DNA of 64,000 bases from Acidiphilium sp. C61 (GTDB taxonomy: Bacteria; Pseudomonadota; Alphaproteobacteria; Acetobacterales; Acetobacteraceae): the NCBI RefSeq assembly GCF_902712915.1, contig NZ_CACTIA010000005.1:3012501-3076500 (forward strand), read 5' to 3'. This document shows, in pieces, positions 27,358 through 38,077 of the stretch. Made by a program: the position numbers and the translations under genes. Every line of letters starts with the position of its first letter. The first letter of the stretch is position 1. Under the pieces are notes generated by a model. That model did no database searches. It was not told where the DNA came from and saw only the letters and a list, made by a program, of their open reading frames with translations.

Positions 27358-29216
27358 GCCTGCCGCCGCAATTTCTCGACGAGCTGCGCAACCGCACGCC
27401 GCTCGTCCCGCTGGTCGCCCGCCGCGTGCGCCTCGAGCGCGCCGGCCGCGACCAGAAAGGCTGCTGCCCGTTCCACAACGAGAAATCGCCTTCGTTCTAC
27501 GTCTACGACGATCACTATCACTGCTTCGGCTGCGGCGCGCATGGCGACGCCATCAGCTTCGTGATGCAGAGCGAGGGGGCGAGCTTCATCGAGGCGATCG
27601 AGCGCCTCGCCGCCGAGGCCGGGCTGGAGGTGCCGAAGCCGAGCCCCGCCATCGCCGAGGCGCAGAAGCGCGAGGCGGAGCTGGCGGATGTGCTCGAAGC
27701 CGCGGCCGCCGAATACCGCCGCCGCCTCGCCGCCCCCGAGGGCGAGGCCGCCCGCGCCTATCTCGCCGCCCGCGGCCTCGATGCGCCGACCATCGCCCGC
27801 TTCGGCCTTGGCTGGTCGGGCGAGGGCAGGGGGGCGCTGCGCGCCGCACTCGCCCGCCAGGGCATCGCCGAATCCCGCCTCATCGAGGCCGGGCTGATGA
27901 AGGAGGGCGAGCGCGGCGCGGTCGATTATTTCTACAACCGCGTGATGTTCCCGATCCGCGACCGCAAGGGCCGCATGCTCAGCTTCGGCGGCCGCCTGCT
28001 CGGCGATGGCCAGCCGAAATACCTCAACGGCCCGGAAACCGCGCTCTTCTCCAAGCGCCGCACCCTCTACGGGCTCGACTCCGCCCGCCCCGCCATCCGC
28101 ACCGGCGCGGCGCTGATCGTGGTGGAGGGCTATATGGACGTGATCGCGCTCGCCGCCGCCGGCTTCGCCGGCGCGGTCGCCCCGCTCGGCACCGCACTCA
28201 CCGACTCCCATCTCGAGGAACTCTGGCGCCTCTCGCCGCGCCCCATCCTCTGCCTCGATGGCGATGCCGCCGGCCGCAGAGCGGCCCTGCGCACCATCGA
28301 ACTCGCGCTGAAGCAGCTCACCCCCGAGCGCGGCCTCGCCGTGCTCGCCCTGCCGCCGGGCGATGATCCGGACAGTTTCGTCCGCCGTGAGGGCGCGTCC
28401 GCCTTCGCCGCCCGCCTCGCCGCGATCCCCTCGCTGGCCGACACGCTCTACGACCTGCTCGCCGAGGCGGCCGACCAGTCCACCCCGGAAGGCCGCGCCG
28501 CCCTGCGCGCCCGGCTGGAGGCGCTCGCCCGCCTGATCGACGACCGCGCCCTGGCCGGCGAATACCGCGCCGCCCTGCTCGACCGTTTCTTCGCCGCCCG
28601 GCGCGACCGCGCGTCCGCGGCCCGTCCCGGCGGCAGCGCGGCCTTCCGTCCTGGCTTTTCGCGTCCCGGCTTTTCGCGTTCCGGCTTTTCGCGTCCCGGC
28701 TTCGCCAACCCGCCGCTGCTCAACCTGCCCCGCCCTCCGATCGACACCGCCATCGCCCATCGCCGCCGCGCCCGGCTGCTGACCGGCCTGCTCATCGCCC
28801 ATCCCGACCTGCTGCCGATGCTGGAGGAGGCCTTCGGCCTGCTCGCCTTGCCGGAGGAGTGCGCCCGCCTGCGCGCCGCGATGGCCGCATGGCTCGCCAC
28901 CGCCGAAACCCTTGACTCTGAACACCTGCTCAACCATTTGACCCAGTCAGGTCTGGGTGAGGAGGCCGCTCTCGTTCTTGCCGGCATTCCGCGCCCCGGA
29001 ACCGGAACCGACACGTCCGCAACCGGCGCCGATGCGTTGCAGTCGCTCTGGTACGGACTATACGGCCTGATGAATCTGGACTGGCTGCGGCAACAATGCG
29101 AGGAACAGAGACTGAGGTTCGAGCAGGATCCGACGCCCGAAAACAACACCCGTCTGCGGGCCCTCGTGGAAGCGCGCTATCGCGCCGAGCGGGGCGAAGC
29201 CGACCTTGACGCCTGA
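27354..29216 (+). CDS. dnaG: DNA primase
   Basis: This 620-residue primase makes RNA primers for DNA replication. The N-terminal zinc-binding CHC2 motif is clear (CCPFHNEKSP then CFGCGAHGD). The TOPRIM core carries VVEGYMDVIAL and LDGDAAGRRA, and the C-terminal domain binds the DnaB helicase. An insert of PGFSR repeats lies in the linker near residues 432-451. It overlaps yqeY by four bases and precedes rpoD by 45 bases. Confidence 0.97.
   Translation: MSLPPQFLDELRNRTPLVPLVARRVRLERAGRDQKGCCPFHNEKSPSFYVYDDHYHCFGCGAHGDAISFVMQSEGASFIEAIERLAAEAGLEVPKPSPAIAEAQKREAELADVLEAAAAEYRRRLAAPEGEAARAYLAARGLDAPTIARFGLGWSGEGRGALRAALARQGIAESRLIEAGLMKEGERGAVDYFYNRVMFPIRDRKGRMLSFGGRLLGDGQPKYLNGPETALFSKRRTLYGLDSARPAIRTGAALIVVEGYMDVIALAAAGFAGAVAPLGTALTDSHLEELWRLSPRPILCLDGDAAGRRAALRTIELALKQLTPERGLAVLALPPGDDPDSFVRREGASAFAARLAAIPSLADTLYDLLAEAADQSTPEGRAALRARLEALARLIDDRALAGEYRAALLDRFFAARRDRASAARPGGSAAFRPGFSRPGFSRSGFSRPGFANPPLLNLPRPPIDTAIAHRRRARLLTGLLIAHPDLLPMLEEAFGLLALPEECARLRAAMAAWLATAETLDSEHLLNHLTQSGLGEEAALVLAGIPRPGTGTDTSATGADALQSLWYGLYGLMNLDWLRQQCEEQRLRFEQDPTPENNTRLRALVEARYRAERGEADLDA
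28647..28705 (+). repeat. 15-base in-frame tandem repeat inside dnaG
   Basis: Four units of roughly CGTCCCGGCTTTTCG code RPGFS, RPGFS, RSGFS and RPGFA between the catalytic core and the helicase-binding domain. Since 15 is divisible by three, copy number can vary without a frameshift. Confidence 0.75.
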
Positions 29217-29261
29217 ACCGAGCGCGCCCTTCGCGTTGCTGCCCTGGAGATTGATGCACTG

Positions 29262-31178
<1,917 letters not shown>

Positions 31179-31186
31179 GCCGCGCC

Positions 31187-31786
31187 ATGCTCGAATATGC
31201 CCGCGTCCGCCCCGGCGAGAGTTTCGACCGCGCCTGCGTCACCGTGACCTTCCTGCGGATGGACCGCATGCCCGCCCGCACATGGCCCGACCTGCCTGAA
31301 GGCGCCACGATCGAGCCTGTGCCGCACATGGATCTCGCGACCTATCGCGACCTCTACGACCGTGTCGGCCAGCCCTGGCTGTGGTGGCTGCGGCGGATCA
31401 TGCCGGATGCGATGCTCGCCCGCCTGCTGGCCGATCCGGCGATCGCGGTGTACGTGCTGCGGGTCGATGGCGCGGTCGCCGGCTTCTTCGAGCTGGACGC
31501 GACCTCCTGGCCGGATGTCAATCTGAGCTATTTCGGCCTGCTGCCCGAGGTGATCGGTCGCGGCCTCGGCTTCGCCCTGCTGGGGGCGGCGATCGAGCGG
31601 GTCTTCTCCGGCCCGGTCCGCGGCATGACGGTGAACACCTGCACCGCCGATCATCCCCGCGCCCTGCCGAACTACCAGCGCGCCGGCTTTCGCATCGTCC
31701 GCCGGATCGACGAGGTATGGGACATCCCGAGCCGCCTCGGCTTCGCGGTGCCCGCCCATCTCCGCCCCCCGCCGCGCCCGGCCTGA
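31187..31786 (+). CDS. GNAT-family N-acetyltransferase
   Basis: This 199-residue protein has the acetyl-CoA-binding GNAT core. Central strands AVYVLRVDGAVAGFFELD and the LLPEVIGRGLGFALLGAAIERVF segment (motif A, with GRGLG) are followed by TADHPRALPNYQRAGFRIVRR (motif B). The substrate is not identifiable. It starts eight bases after the rpoD stop and may be read from the same transcript. Confidence 0.87.
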   Translation: MLEYARVRPGESFDRACVTVTFLRMDRMPARTWPDLPEGATIEPVPHMDLATYRDLYDRVGQPWLWWLRRIMPDAMLARLLADPAIAVYVLRVDGAVAGFFELDATSWPDVNLSYFGLLPEVIGRGLGFALLGAAIERVFSGPVRGMTVNTCTADHPRALPNYQRAGFRIVRRIDEVWDIPSRLGFAVPAHLRPPPRPA

Positions 31787-31822
31787 ACCCGCGCCCGGCC
31801 ATGGCACGACGCTGAGCGAGCG

Positions 31823-32497
31823 ATGACCGAGCCCCGCATCCTCCACCACTCGACCCACCTGATCGTGATCGACAAGCCCGCCGGCCTGCCGAGCCATGCC
31901 GGCCGCGCCGGCGGCCCGAGCGTGGAAGACTGGTTCCCCCGCTGGCGGCGCGGCGCCGACGGGCCGTGGCTGGTCCACCGGCTCGATACCGACACTTCCG
32001 GCTGCCTCGCCATCGCCCGCCGCAAGACCACGCTGGTCGCGCTGCAACGCGCCTTCGCCGCCCGCCGCGTCGGCAAGACCTACTGGGCGATCGTCGAGGG
32101 TGTTCCGGCCGCGCCGCACGGCACGATCGAACTGGCGCTCGCCCGCCGCGCCACCCAGGGCGGCTGGCGCATCGCGCCCGATCCGCGCGGCGACCCCGCG
32201 ATCACCGACTGGCGATGCCTCGCGGCGGGGCAGGGCAGGGCCCTGCTCGAACTCCGCCCGCGCACCGGCCGCACCCACCAGCTCCGCGTCCATTGCGCCG
32301 AATCCGGCTTCCCCATCGTCGGCGATCCACTCTACGGCACCGCTTCCGACGGGCTCTGCCTGCTCGCCCGCGCGCTCGCCCTGCCGCTGGAGCCGAAACT
32401 CACCGTCACCGCCGCGCCGCCCGTGCATATGCTGGCGGCGGCACGCGCCTCAGCGCTCGATCTCGCGCAACTGGTCGAGGAAGCTCCGGCAGAATGA
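31823..32497 (+). CDS. RluA-family RNA pseudouridine synthase
   Basis: This 224-residue enzyme isomerises uridine in rRNA or tRNA. It carries the RluA motif I (VIDKPAGLPSH) and the catalytic motif II (VHRLDTDTSGCLAIAR, with the nucleophilic Asp), plus the C-terminal RPRTGRTHQLRVHCAESGFPIVGDPLYG. There is no S4 domain, as in short RluA/TruC-type members, so the exact target is unclear. Its last 48 bases overlap the 3' end of otsA on the opposite strand. Confidence 0.92.
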   Translation: MTEPRILHHSTHLIVIDKPAGLPSHAGRAGGPSVEDWFPRWRRGADGPWLVHRLDTDTSGCLAIARRKTTLVALQRAFAARRVGKTYWAIVEGVPAAPHGTIELALARRATQGGWRIAPDPRGDPAITDWRCLAAGQGRALLELRPRTGRTHQLRVHCAESGFPIVGDPLYGTASDGLCLLARALALPLEPKLTVTAAPPVHMLAAARASALDLAQLVEEAPAE

Positions 32498-33823
32498 GGC
32501 GGCGGTCCGCGCCCTGATCTTGCCGAGCAGCGCCGCATGCCGCGCGACCCGCTCCTCCGCCGGCATCAGCAGCGCCGCGTGCATCGCATCCGCCACCTGG
32601 TCGGCGTCATACGGATTGACGATCAGCGCCTCGGTCAGCTCCTCCGCCGCCCCGGCGAAGCGCGAGAGCACCAGCACCCCCGGGTCCGCCGGGTCCTGGG
32701 CGGCGATGAACTCCTTCGCCACCAGGTTCATCCCGTCGCGCAGCGGCGTCACCAGCCCGATGCTGGCGATCCGGTAGAACCCGGCGATGGTGGCGCGGTT
32801 CACCGCCCGCGTCATGTAGCGCAGCGGCGTCCAGTCGAAATCCGAATAGGCGCCGTTGATCTTGCCGGCCTGCCGGTCCAGCTCGTGCCGCAGCGCCTGA
32901 TACCGGTCGACATCCTCGCGCGAGCGGGCGGCGATCTGCAACAGGCTGATCCGGCGCAGATGCTCGGGGTGCCGCTGGAACAGCCGGCCGAACGCGTCGA
33001 AGCGCTGCGGCAACCCCTTGGTATAGTCCAGCCGGTCCACCCCGATCGCCAGTGCCCGCCCCACCAGGCTCGACACCAGCCGCCGCGAATCCGCCATCCC
33101 CGCCGCCCGCTGCGCTGCGCGCGCGAAGCCCTCCGCGTCGATCCCCACCGGCGTTACCGTCGTCATCGTGCGGTGCCCGTCATGAACGAAGCCGCCCGCC
33201 CCGTCGCGGTGCAGCTCCATGCAGGAGGCGGCGCACTCCAGGAAATTCGCCCGGTCGCCCTCGGTCTGGAACCCGACGAGGTCCGCCGCCGCCATCGCCC
33301 GCACCAGCTGGCACGCCTCCGGCAGCACGTGCAGCATCGCCGGCGGCACGAAGGGGATATGCAGGAACAGCCCGATCCGGTTGGTGACGCCGCGCCGCCG
33401 CAGCGCCTCGGCCATGGTCAGCAGCTGGTAGTCATGGATCCAGATCACGTCGTCCGGGTCCAGCAGCGGCGCGAGCCGGGCGGCGAATCTCTCGTTGACC
33501 GCGAGATACCCCTCGAACTCGTCGCGCCGGAAGTCGAACAACCCGCTGCGGTAATGCAGCAGCGGCCACAGCGCGCCGTTGGAGAAGCCGACATAGAAGC
33601 GCCGATACTCCGCCTCGCTCAGATCGAGCGTCGCATAGGTGATGCCGCGATGCTCGGCGATGGCCGTCCGTCCCGCATCGCTCGCGCTCCGCCGTCCCGA
33701 CCAGCCGAACCAGAGCGAGCCGGGGATCATCGCCTCCTCCAGCGCCACCGCCAGCCCGCCGGCCTTGGCCCCCTTGTCGGTGGGCAGCGACACCCGGTTG
33801 GACACGACGACGAGCCGCCCCAT
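32450..33823 (-). CDS. otsA: Alpha,alpha-trehalose-phosphate synthase (UDP-forming)
   Basis: This 457-residue GT20 enzyme joins UDP-glucose to glucose-6-phosphate to give trehalose-6-phosphate, an osmo- and stress protectant. The N-terminus (MGRLVVVSNRVSLPTDKGAKAGGLAVAL) has the family Gly-rich loop. The blocks WIHDYQLL, FLHIPFVPP, GVDRLDYTKGLPQRF and PLRDGMNLVAKEF are all in place. The start at 33823 is one base from the otsB stop. The otsB-otsA order on one strand is common. It converges with the RluA gene with a 48-base tail overlap. Confidence 0.96.
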   Translation of the reverse strand: MGRLVVVSNRVSLPTDKGAKAGGLAVALEEAMIPGSLWFGWSGRRSASDAGRTAIAEHRGITYATLDLSEAEYRRFYVGFSNGALWPLLHYRSGLFDFRRDEFEGYLAVNERFAARLAPLLDPDDVIWIHDYQLLTMAEALRRRGVTNRIGLFLHIPFVPPAMLHVLPEACQLVRAMAAADLVGFQTEGDRANFLECAASCMELHRDGAGGFVHDGHRTMTTVTPVGIDAEGFARAAQRAAGMADSRRLVSSLVGRALAIGVDRLDYTKGLPQRFDAFGRLFQRHPEHLRRISLLQIAARSREDVDRYQALRHELDRQAGKINGAYSDFDWTPLRYMTRAVNRATIAGFYRIASIGLVTPLRDGMNLVAKEFIAAQDPADPGVLVLSRFAGAAEELTEALIVNPYDADQVADAMHAALLMPAEERVARHAALLGKIRARTAASFCRSFLDQLREIER

Positions 33824-33824
33824 C

Positions 33825-34535
33825 TCACACCCCTCCCGGCACGAGGGCGCTGCCGAGCCAGGCCAGCACAGCACCCGGCCTGCCGCCGAAATCGCGATGC
33901 ACATGCAGCCCATGCCCGCCTTGCGCCGCCGCCGCCGCGATCGCCTCCTCGTCGGTCACGTCATCGCCGACGAAAACCGGCACCCGCCCGGCGAAAGGCG
34001 GCCGCGCCATGAACCATTCCAGCGCGCGCCCCTTGCCCGCGCCGCGCGGGCGGATCTCCCAGGCCATGTTCGCCGCCAGCAATTCCACCTCGGGCGAGGC
34101 GGCGATCATCGCGCCGATCATCTCCCGCAGCGCCGTCCCGGCCGCGGGAGCCGCCCGGAAATGCGCGACCAGCGAGGCCGATTTCGCCTCGATCCGCACG
34201 CCCGGATGCGCCGCCGCCGCCGCCTCCAGCGCCGCCCGCCACGCCGCGCGGTTCGCCGTCTCGTGCAGCGGATGATGGATCACCCCCGCCGCGTCGCGCA
34301 GCACGAAGCCGTGCTCGGCGCCGGCGGGGAAGGGGGCGCCGGTCACCACGTCGATCTGCGCGAGCGACCGCCCCGAAAGGATCGCCAGCGCCCCGTCGCG
34401 CTGCGCCGCCAGCCCGCGCAGCATCGAAGCGAGCCCCTCGGGCACCGCCACCTCCTCCGCCGTCGGGGCAAATTCCAGCAACGTGCCGTCCAGGTCGAGG
34501 AACAGCGCGTGATCGCGCGTCAGGATCGGTTGCAT
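33825..34535 (-). CDS. otsB: Trehalose-6-phosphate phosphatase
   Basis: This 236-residue HAD-superfamily phosphatase removes phosphate from trehalose-6-phosphate. The nucleophile motif DLDGTLLEFAP lies at residues 14-24, ILSGRSLAQID follows, and the metal site GDDVTDEEA is near residue 195. Length is normal. It is the first gene of the otsBA pair. The 246 bases upstream are filled by repeat copy C and contain no gene. Confidence 0.94.
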   Translation of the reverse strand: MQPILTRDHALFLDLDGTLLEFAPTAEEVAVPEGLASMLRGLAAQRDGALAILSGRSLAQIDVVTGAPFPAGAEHGFVLRDAAGVIHHPLHETANRAAWRAALEAAAAAHPGVRIEAKSASLVAHFRAAPAAGTALREMIGAMIAASPEVELLAANMAWEIRPRGAGKGRALEWFMARPPFAGRVPVFVGDDVTDEEAIAAAAAQGGHGLHVHRDFGGRPGAVLAWLGSALVPGGV

Positions 34536-34616
34536 TCATGACAAATGGGCATGGATGATGCCCCGATCAAGCAACGAGACCGATTCGGTTGCGGAACGCT
34601 GGAAGTTGCGGAACGC

Positions 34617-34784
34617 TAGAACACGTTCCGATCCATCAGGATCGGAACGTGTTCTATCTTTTTGATTACTAGAGCATCTTGATCCGATCAGATGAGCCCA
34701 TCTGATCGGATGATGCTCTATCATACTGACAAACCGAGCATCTTTATCCGATCAGATGAGTTCATCTGATCGGATGATGCTCTA
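34617..34784. repeat. Palindromic repeat, copy C (three hairpins)
   Basis: Hairpin 1 (34617-34656) has TAGAACAC paired with GTGTTCTA, while other copies have TAGAGCAC with GTGCTCTA. This paired G-to-A and C-to-T change keeps the stem. Two copies of hairpin 2 follow (34670-34720 and about 34734-34784). The final CTA (34782-34784) is the complement of the TAG stop of the GT39 gene, so the repeat provides that stop codon. Confidence 0.9.
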
Positions 34785-36299
34785 GCGCCGCGCCGCCGGC
34801 CAGGAGAGCAGATCGTGCCCCATCAGCACCGGCACCCGCAGCAGCACATGCCCGTCATGAACGATGTCGATCGGCGGCTCCACCGTGATCGAGCGGAACC
34901 GCGGCGCATAGCGTTTCTCGATCGCCGAGACCGATCCCGGCATCGCCGCGATCAGGATATTCTCTCCGATCAGCGATTGCGGCGGCGTGGTCACGCCGAA
35001 TTCATGCGGATTGCCCTCGAACACCGTCATCCGCATTCCCGGCCCGACCGCATAGGCGATCTTCCCCGCATCGAACCAGCGCAGTGCCGCGAGCGCCAGC
35101 CCCGGCCGGTCGAGCTGCCCGCGCGCCTTGAGTGAAGCGCGGAAACTCGTCCAGTCGATCGCCTGCAAGGTGGGCGACTTTCCGGGCGGGAACATCGCAT
35201 CGAACCCCGGCACGATGCCGAGCCGCACCTGCACGGCGATGAACAGCACCGCCACCGCCAGCAGCGCCGCCGTCCCCGCCGCCGCCCGGCCGATCCACAG
35301 AAGCAGCGCCCCGCGCTGGCGCACCGCCCAGTCGCCAAGCAGCGGGAACAACATGAGATACCCCGGCGCCGCCCAGTGGAACAAAATCTTGCGTGAGGAC
35401 CACAACCCGATCACCGAGAACAGCGCCACCGGCACGACGCCGAGCCAGGCCAGCAGCCGCGCCCGCCGGTCGCGCCCAAGCAGCCCGCCGATCAGGAGCC
35501 CGATCATGGGGACGAAAATCCAGGGCGCGACGAACAGCGCCTCCCCGCCCCAGATCACGAAGGGCCGCAGCGGGTGCAGCGCCAGCCCGGCCGCCCGGTC
35601 GCCCTGATAGCCGAACGAGGCCCAGCCATTCAGCGCGTTCCAGATCACCACCGGCGAGAACATCCCCGCCGCCAGCACGCAGGCCACCCACGGCCCCGGC
35701 GTCGCCAGCGCCAGCCGCCCCCGCGCATCCACCAGCAGGAACAGCAGCGCCCCCGCCAGCACCAGCACCGCGTTGTATTTCGAGGCCATCGCGAGCCCGA
35801 TCAGAATGCCCGCCAGCGGCCAGAATTCCGGATCGGGCGTGGCCGCCTGCTCCGTCCGCCCGATCCCCAGCGCCCGCGCCAGCGCCCAGGCGGCGCCGAC
35901 CAGGAACGCATCCAGCGGCCCGTCCGGCAGCACCCAGGTGCCGAAGGCAAACGAGAACACGGGCGAGATATTCAACCCGATCACCGCCCACAGCCCCGCC
36001 GCCGGCGAGAACAGCCGCCGCGTCAGCCCGTACATCAGCCCGCTCGTCGCCGCGAACGTCGCGATGAACGGCAGCCGCACGATGAACGGCGTGTGCAGCC
36101 CGGTCAGCCGCTGGATGCCGAGTTCCATCCACCACGAGACCGGCGGATGATCGAAATACGACAGCTGGAACGTGTGCGCGGCGGCGACCATGTAGCTCTC
36201 GTCGATCCCGAGCCCCATGCCGGCGGCCAGCACCAGCCGCGCCAGCGTCGCGGCGAGAATGACGAGCAGCGCGGCGCTGCCCGGTTGCATCTGCTTCAT
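34782..36299 (-). CDS. GT39/ArnT-like membrane glycosyltransferase
   Basis: This 505-residue polytopic protein has about 10-12 membrane helices. The first periplasmic loop carries the catalytic-type acidic motif GIDESYMVAAAHTFQLSYFDHPPVSWW, as in ArnT and protein mannosyltransferases that use polyprenyl-linked sugars. A second loop (FGTWVLPDGPLDAF) is also typical. The acceptor (lipid A, protein or glycan) cannot be told. It ends on a TAG supplied by repeat copy C. It is divergent from the SCO1 operon across 119 bases. Confidence 0.88.
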   Translation of the reverse strand: MKQMQPGSAALLVILAATLARLVLAAGMGLGIDESYMVAAAHTFQLSYFDHPPVSWWMELGIQRLTGLHTPFIVRLPFIATFAATSGLMYGLTRRLFSPAAGLWAVIGLNISPVFSFAFGTWVLPDGPLDAFLVGAAWALARALGIGRTEQAATPDPEFWPLAGILIGLAMASKYNAVLVLAGALLFLLVDARGRLALATPGPWVACVLAAGMFSPVVIWNALNGWASFGYQGDRAAGLALHPLRPFVIWGGEALFVAPWIFVPMIGLLIGGLLGRDRRARLLAWLGVVPVALFSVIGLWSSRKILFHWAAPGYLMLFPLLGDWAVRQRGALLLWIGRAAAGTAALLAVAVLFIAVQVRLGIVPGFDAMFPPGKSPTLQAIDWTSFRASLKARGQLDRPGLALAALRWFDAGKIAYAVGPGMRMTVFEGNPHEFGVTTPPQSLIGENILIAAMPGSVSAIEKRYAPRFRSITVEPPIDIVHDGHVLLRVPVLMGHDLLSWPAARR

Positions 36300-36418
36300 G
36301 ACCGCATCGCATGGCCGCGCCGCGCCGGCCGGTCAAGCGCTGCCGCCCTGTCCTCACGCGAGCCTGACTTGCCGGGTGCTGAATCCCGCTCTAACAAGGC
36401 CTCCCACGGAGGTTCACG

Positions 36419-37063
36419 ATGTCACGACACGCCCTTGACCGCCGGGCCATGCTCGGCCTGTCCGGTTTCGCCCTCGGCGGCCTCGCCCTGCGCTCCGCCT
36501 CGGCCGAAAGCGCCCCCGCCGGCCCTGCCATCATCCCGCTCGAAGGCCATTTGCCGCCGCTCGCCTTGCACATGCAGGATGTCGAAACCGGCCAGACCGT
36601 CACCGCCTCCACCTTTCGCGGCCATCCGGTGATCCTCTATTTCGGCTTTACCCGCTGCCCGGACACCTGCCCGCTGACCCTGCAAAACGCGGCGAAACTC
36701 GTCCCCCTGCTCGGCAAGTACGGGAAGGATCTGCGGGTCGTCTTCGTCACCGTCGACCTCGCCTATGACACCGCCGCCCGGCTCAAGACCTTCGTCGCCA
36801 AATTCGGCCCGCCGCCGGTCTTCACCGGCCTGCGCGGCACGCCGGCGGAACTCAAGGCGGCGGCGCAGCGCTTCGGCGTCTATTACCGCGCCCCCACCGG
36901 CCCCGATTCGCCCGATCCCGAGGGCGCCATCCGCCACAGCAGCGCCACCTATCTCTTCGGGCCGAACGGGTGGGCCATCGCCCTGCTCGCGACCTTCCCC
37001 TCCTCGCGGCCCGACCTGCCCGGCGTGGCCGCGCTCATCCGCAAGACGATGGACAATTATTGA
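36419..37063 (+). CDS. SCO1/SenC-family copper chaperone, first copy
   Basis: This 214-residue periplasmic thioredoxin-fold protein carries the copper/redox motif CPDTCP (FGFTRCPDTCPLTLQNA) and the conserved distal His in AIRHSSATYLFGPNG. SCO proteins help assemble the CuA site of cytochrome oxidases. The N-terminus DRRAMLGLSGFALGGLAL has a twin-arginine pair and hydrophobic core, so Tat export is possible. It heads an SCO-PCuAC-cytochrome c operon; its TGA overlaps the next ATG. Confidence 0.93.
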   Translation: MSRHALDRRAMLGLSGFALGGLALRSASAESAPAGPAIIPLEGHLPPLALHMQDVETGQTVTASTFRGHPVILYFGFTRCPDTCPLTLQNAAKLVPLLGKYGKDLRVVFVTVDLAYDTAARLKTFVAKFGPPPVFTGLRGTPAELKAAAQRFGVYYRAPTGPDSPDPEGAIRHSSATYLFGPNGWAIALLATFPSSRPDLPGVAALIRKTMDNY

Positions 37064-37533
37064 TGCCGCGCCGCCCCGCTTTCCTCGCCGCCGTTCTGGT
37101 CGCCGCCGTTCTGGTCGCCGCAGGGCTGGCCCAGCCCGCCGCCGCCGCTCCCGCCGCCCCCGCGATCACCGCCAAAGATGGCTGGTTCCGCTACCTGCTG
37201 CCACAAATCCCGGCTGCCGGCTTCGTCACCCTGGCCAATGAAAGCGACAGCCCCGCAGTGCTCACCGGCGTCCGTTCCCCCGCCTGCGGCAGCGCCATGC
37301 TGCACCGCAGCCTGAACCATAGCGGGATGGACATGATGATCCACGTGCAATCCATCACCATCCCGGCCCATGGCAAATTCCGCTTCTCTCCCGGCGCCTA
37401 TCACATCATGTGCATGAAGCCGCACATGGCGGTGGGACAGACCGCGAGCGTCACCCTGACATTCGCCGCCGCCCCGCCGCTCACCGTGCCCTTCACCGTC
37501 TATGGCGCCGATGGCCGCCCGGCCAGCCAGTAA
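37063..37533 (+). CDS. PCuAC-type periplasmic copper chaperone
   Basis: This 156-residue exported protein has a signal peptide (residues 1-28) and the Met/His copper-binding pattern of PCuAC/DUF461 proteins: MLHRS and MDMM in the middle, and YHIMCMKPHM near residue 125. Members hand Cu(I) to SCO proteins or directly to CuA, so it fits its neighbour. The start overlaps the SCO stop by one base (TGATG), and a cytochrome c gene follows. Confidence 0.92.
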   Translation: MPRRPAFLAAVLVAAVLVAAGLAQPAAAAPAAPAITAKDGWFRYLLPQIPAAGFVTLANESDSPAVLTGVRSPACGSAMLHRSLNHSGMDMMIHVQSITIPAHGKFRFSPGAYHIMCMKPHMAVGQTASVTLTFAAAPPLTVPFTVYGADGRPASQ

Positions 37534-37555
37534 CACGGGAAGGCAAGATCTGCCC

Positions 37556-37921
37556 GTGTCGTATTTCCGGCCGGCGCTGCTCGCCACCCTCCTCCTGCCG
37601 CCGTCTCTCGCCGTGGCCGCCCTCCCGCCCCAAGGCGAAGCAGCGGGCAATCCGGCGCGCGGCGCAACCATCGTCGCCCATGGCACGGCGGGCGGGGTGC
37701 TGCCCTGCATGGTCTGTCACGGCGCCGATCTCGCCGGCAATCCCGCCATCGGCGCCCCGCGCCTCGCCGGCCTGAAGCCGGCGGCAACGCTCGCCGCCCT
37801 GTCCGCCATCGCCGCCGGACGGCAGGGGAAGAACTATGTGATGCGCCGCATCGCCCACGCGCTCACCGGCGCCGACCGCGCCGACATCGCCGCCTATCTC
37901 GCCACACTGACGCCACGCTAG
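37556..37921 (+). CDS. Small c-type cytochrome (class I-like)
   Basis: This periplasmic mono-haem cytochrome of about 121 residues has a signal peptide (residues 1-20) and one haem site CMVCHGADL, with NPAIGAPRLAGL after it as in c553/c4-type domains. The distal Met is probably in NYVMRRIAHAL. The start is a GTG at 37556 behind GGAAGG; no ATG in frame gives a signal peptide directly. It is the third gene of the copper operon. Its stop TAG is the first three bases of repeat copy D. Confidence 0.82.
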   Translation: MSYFRPALLATLLLPPSLAVAALPPQGEAAGNPARGATIVAHGTAGGVLPCMVCHGADLAGNPAIGAPRLAGLKPAATLAALSAIAAGRQGKNYVMRRIAHALTGADRADIAAYLATLTPR

Positions 37922-38024
37922 AGCATCATCCGATCAGATGGAATCATCTGATCGGATAAAGATGCTCTAATTATCAACAAGATAGAGCACTTTCCGATCC
38001 TTTCGGATCGGATTTAGTGGTCTG
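37919..38024. repeat. Palindromic repeat, copy D (inverse order)
   Basis: Here hairpin 2 comes first (37919-37969, TAGAGCAT to ATGCTCTA) and a decayed hairpin 1 follows (37983 to about 38024). The outermost TAG (37919-37921) is the stop codon of the cytochrome gene. Confidence 0.87.
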
Positions 38025-38044
38025 TCATATTGATAAAGATGCTT

Positions 38045-38058
38045 TGACCGCGCGGTCA
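38045..38058. promoter_or_regulatory. Perfect 14-base palindrome TGACCGCGCGGTCA
   Basis: The palindrome lies 20 bases beyond the stop of the second SCO gene, between converging operons and next to repeat copy D. It has no loop, so a protein-binding site is as likely as a terminator. Confidence 0.3.
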
Positions 38059-38077
38059 GGAGCAAGATGACGGCGCG

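Noticed and set aside
24379..29216. Long minus-strand frames opposite the GGDEF-EAL gene and dnaG
   Set aside because: These follow codon-position bias of the plus-strand genes and have no recognisable protein features; the plus strand holds clear GGDEF-EAL and primase motifs.
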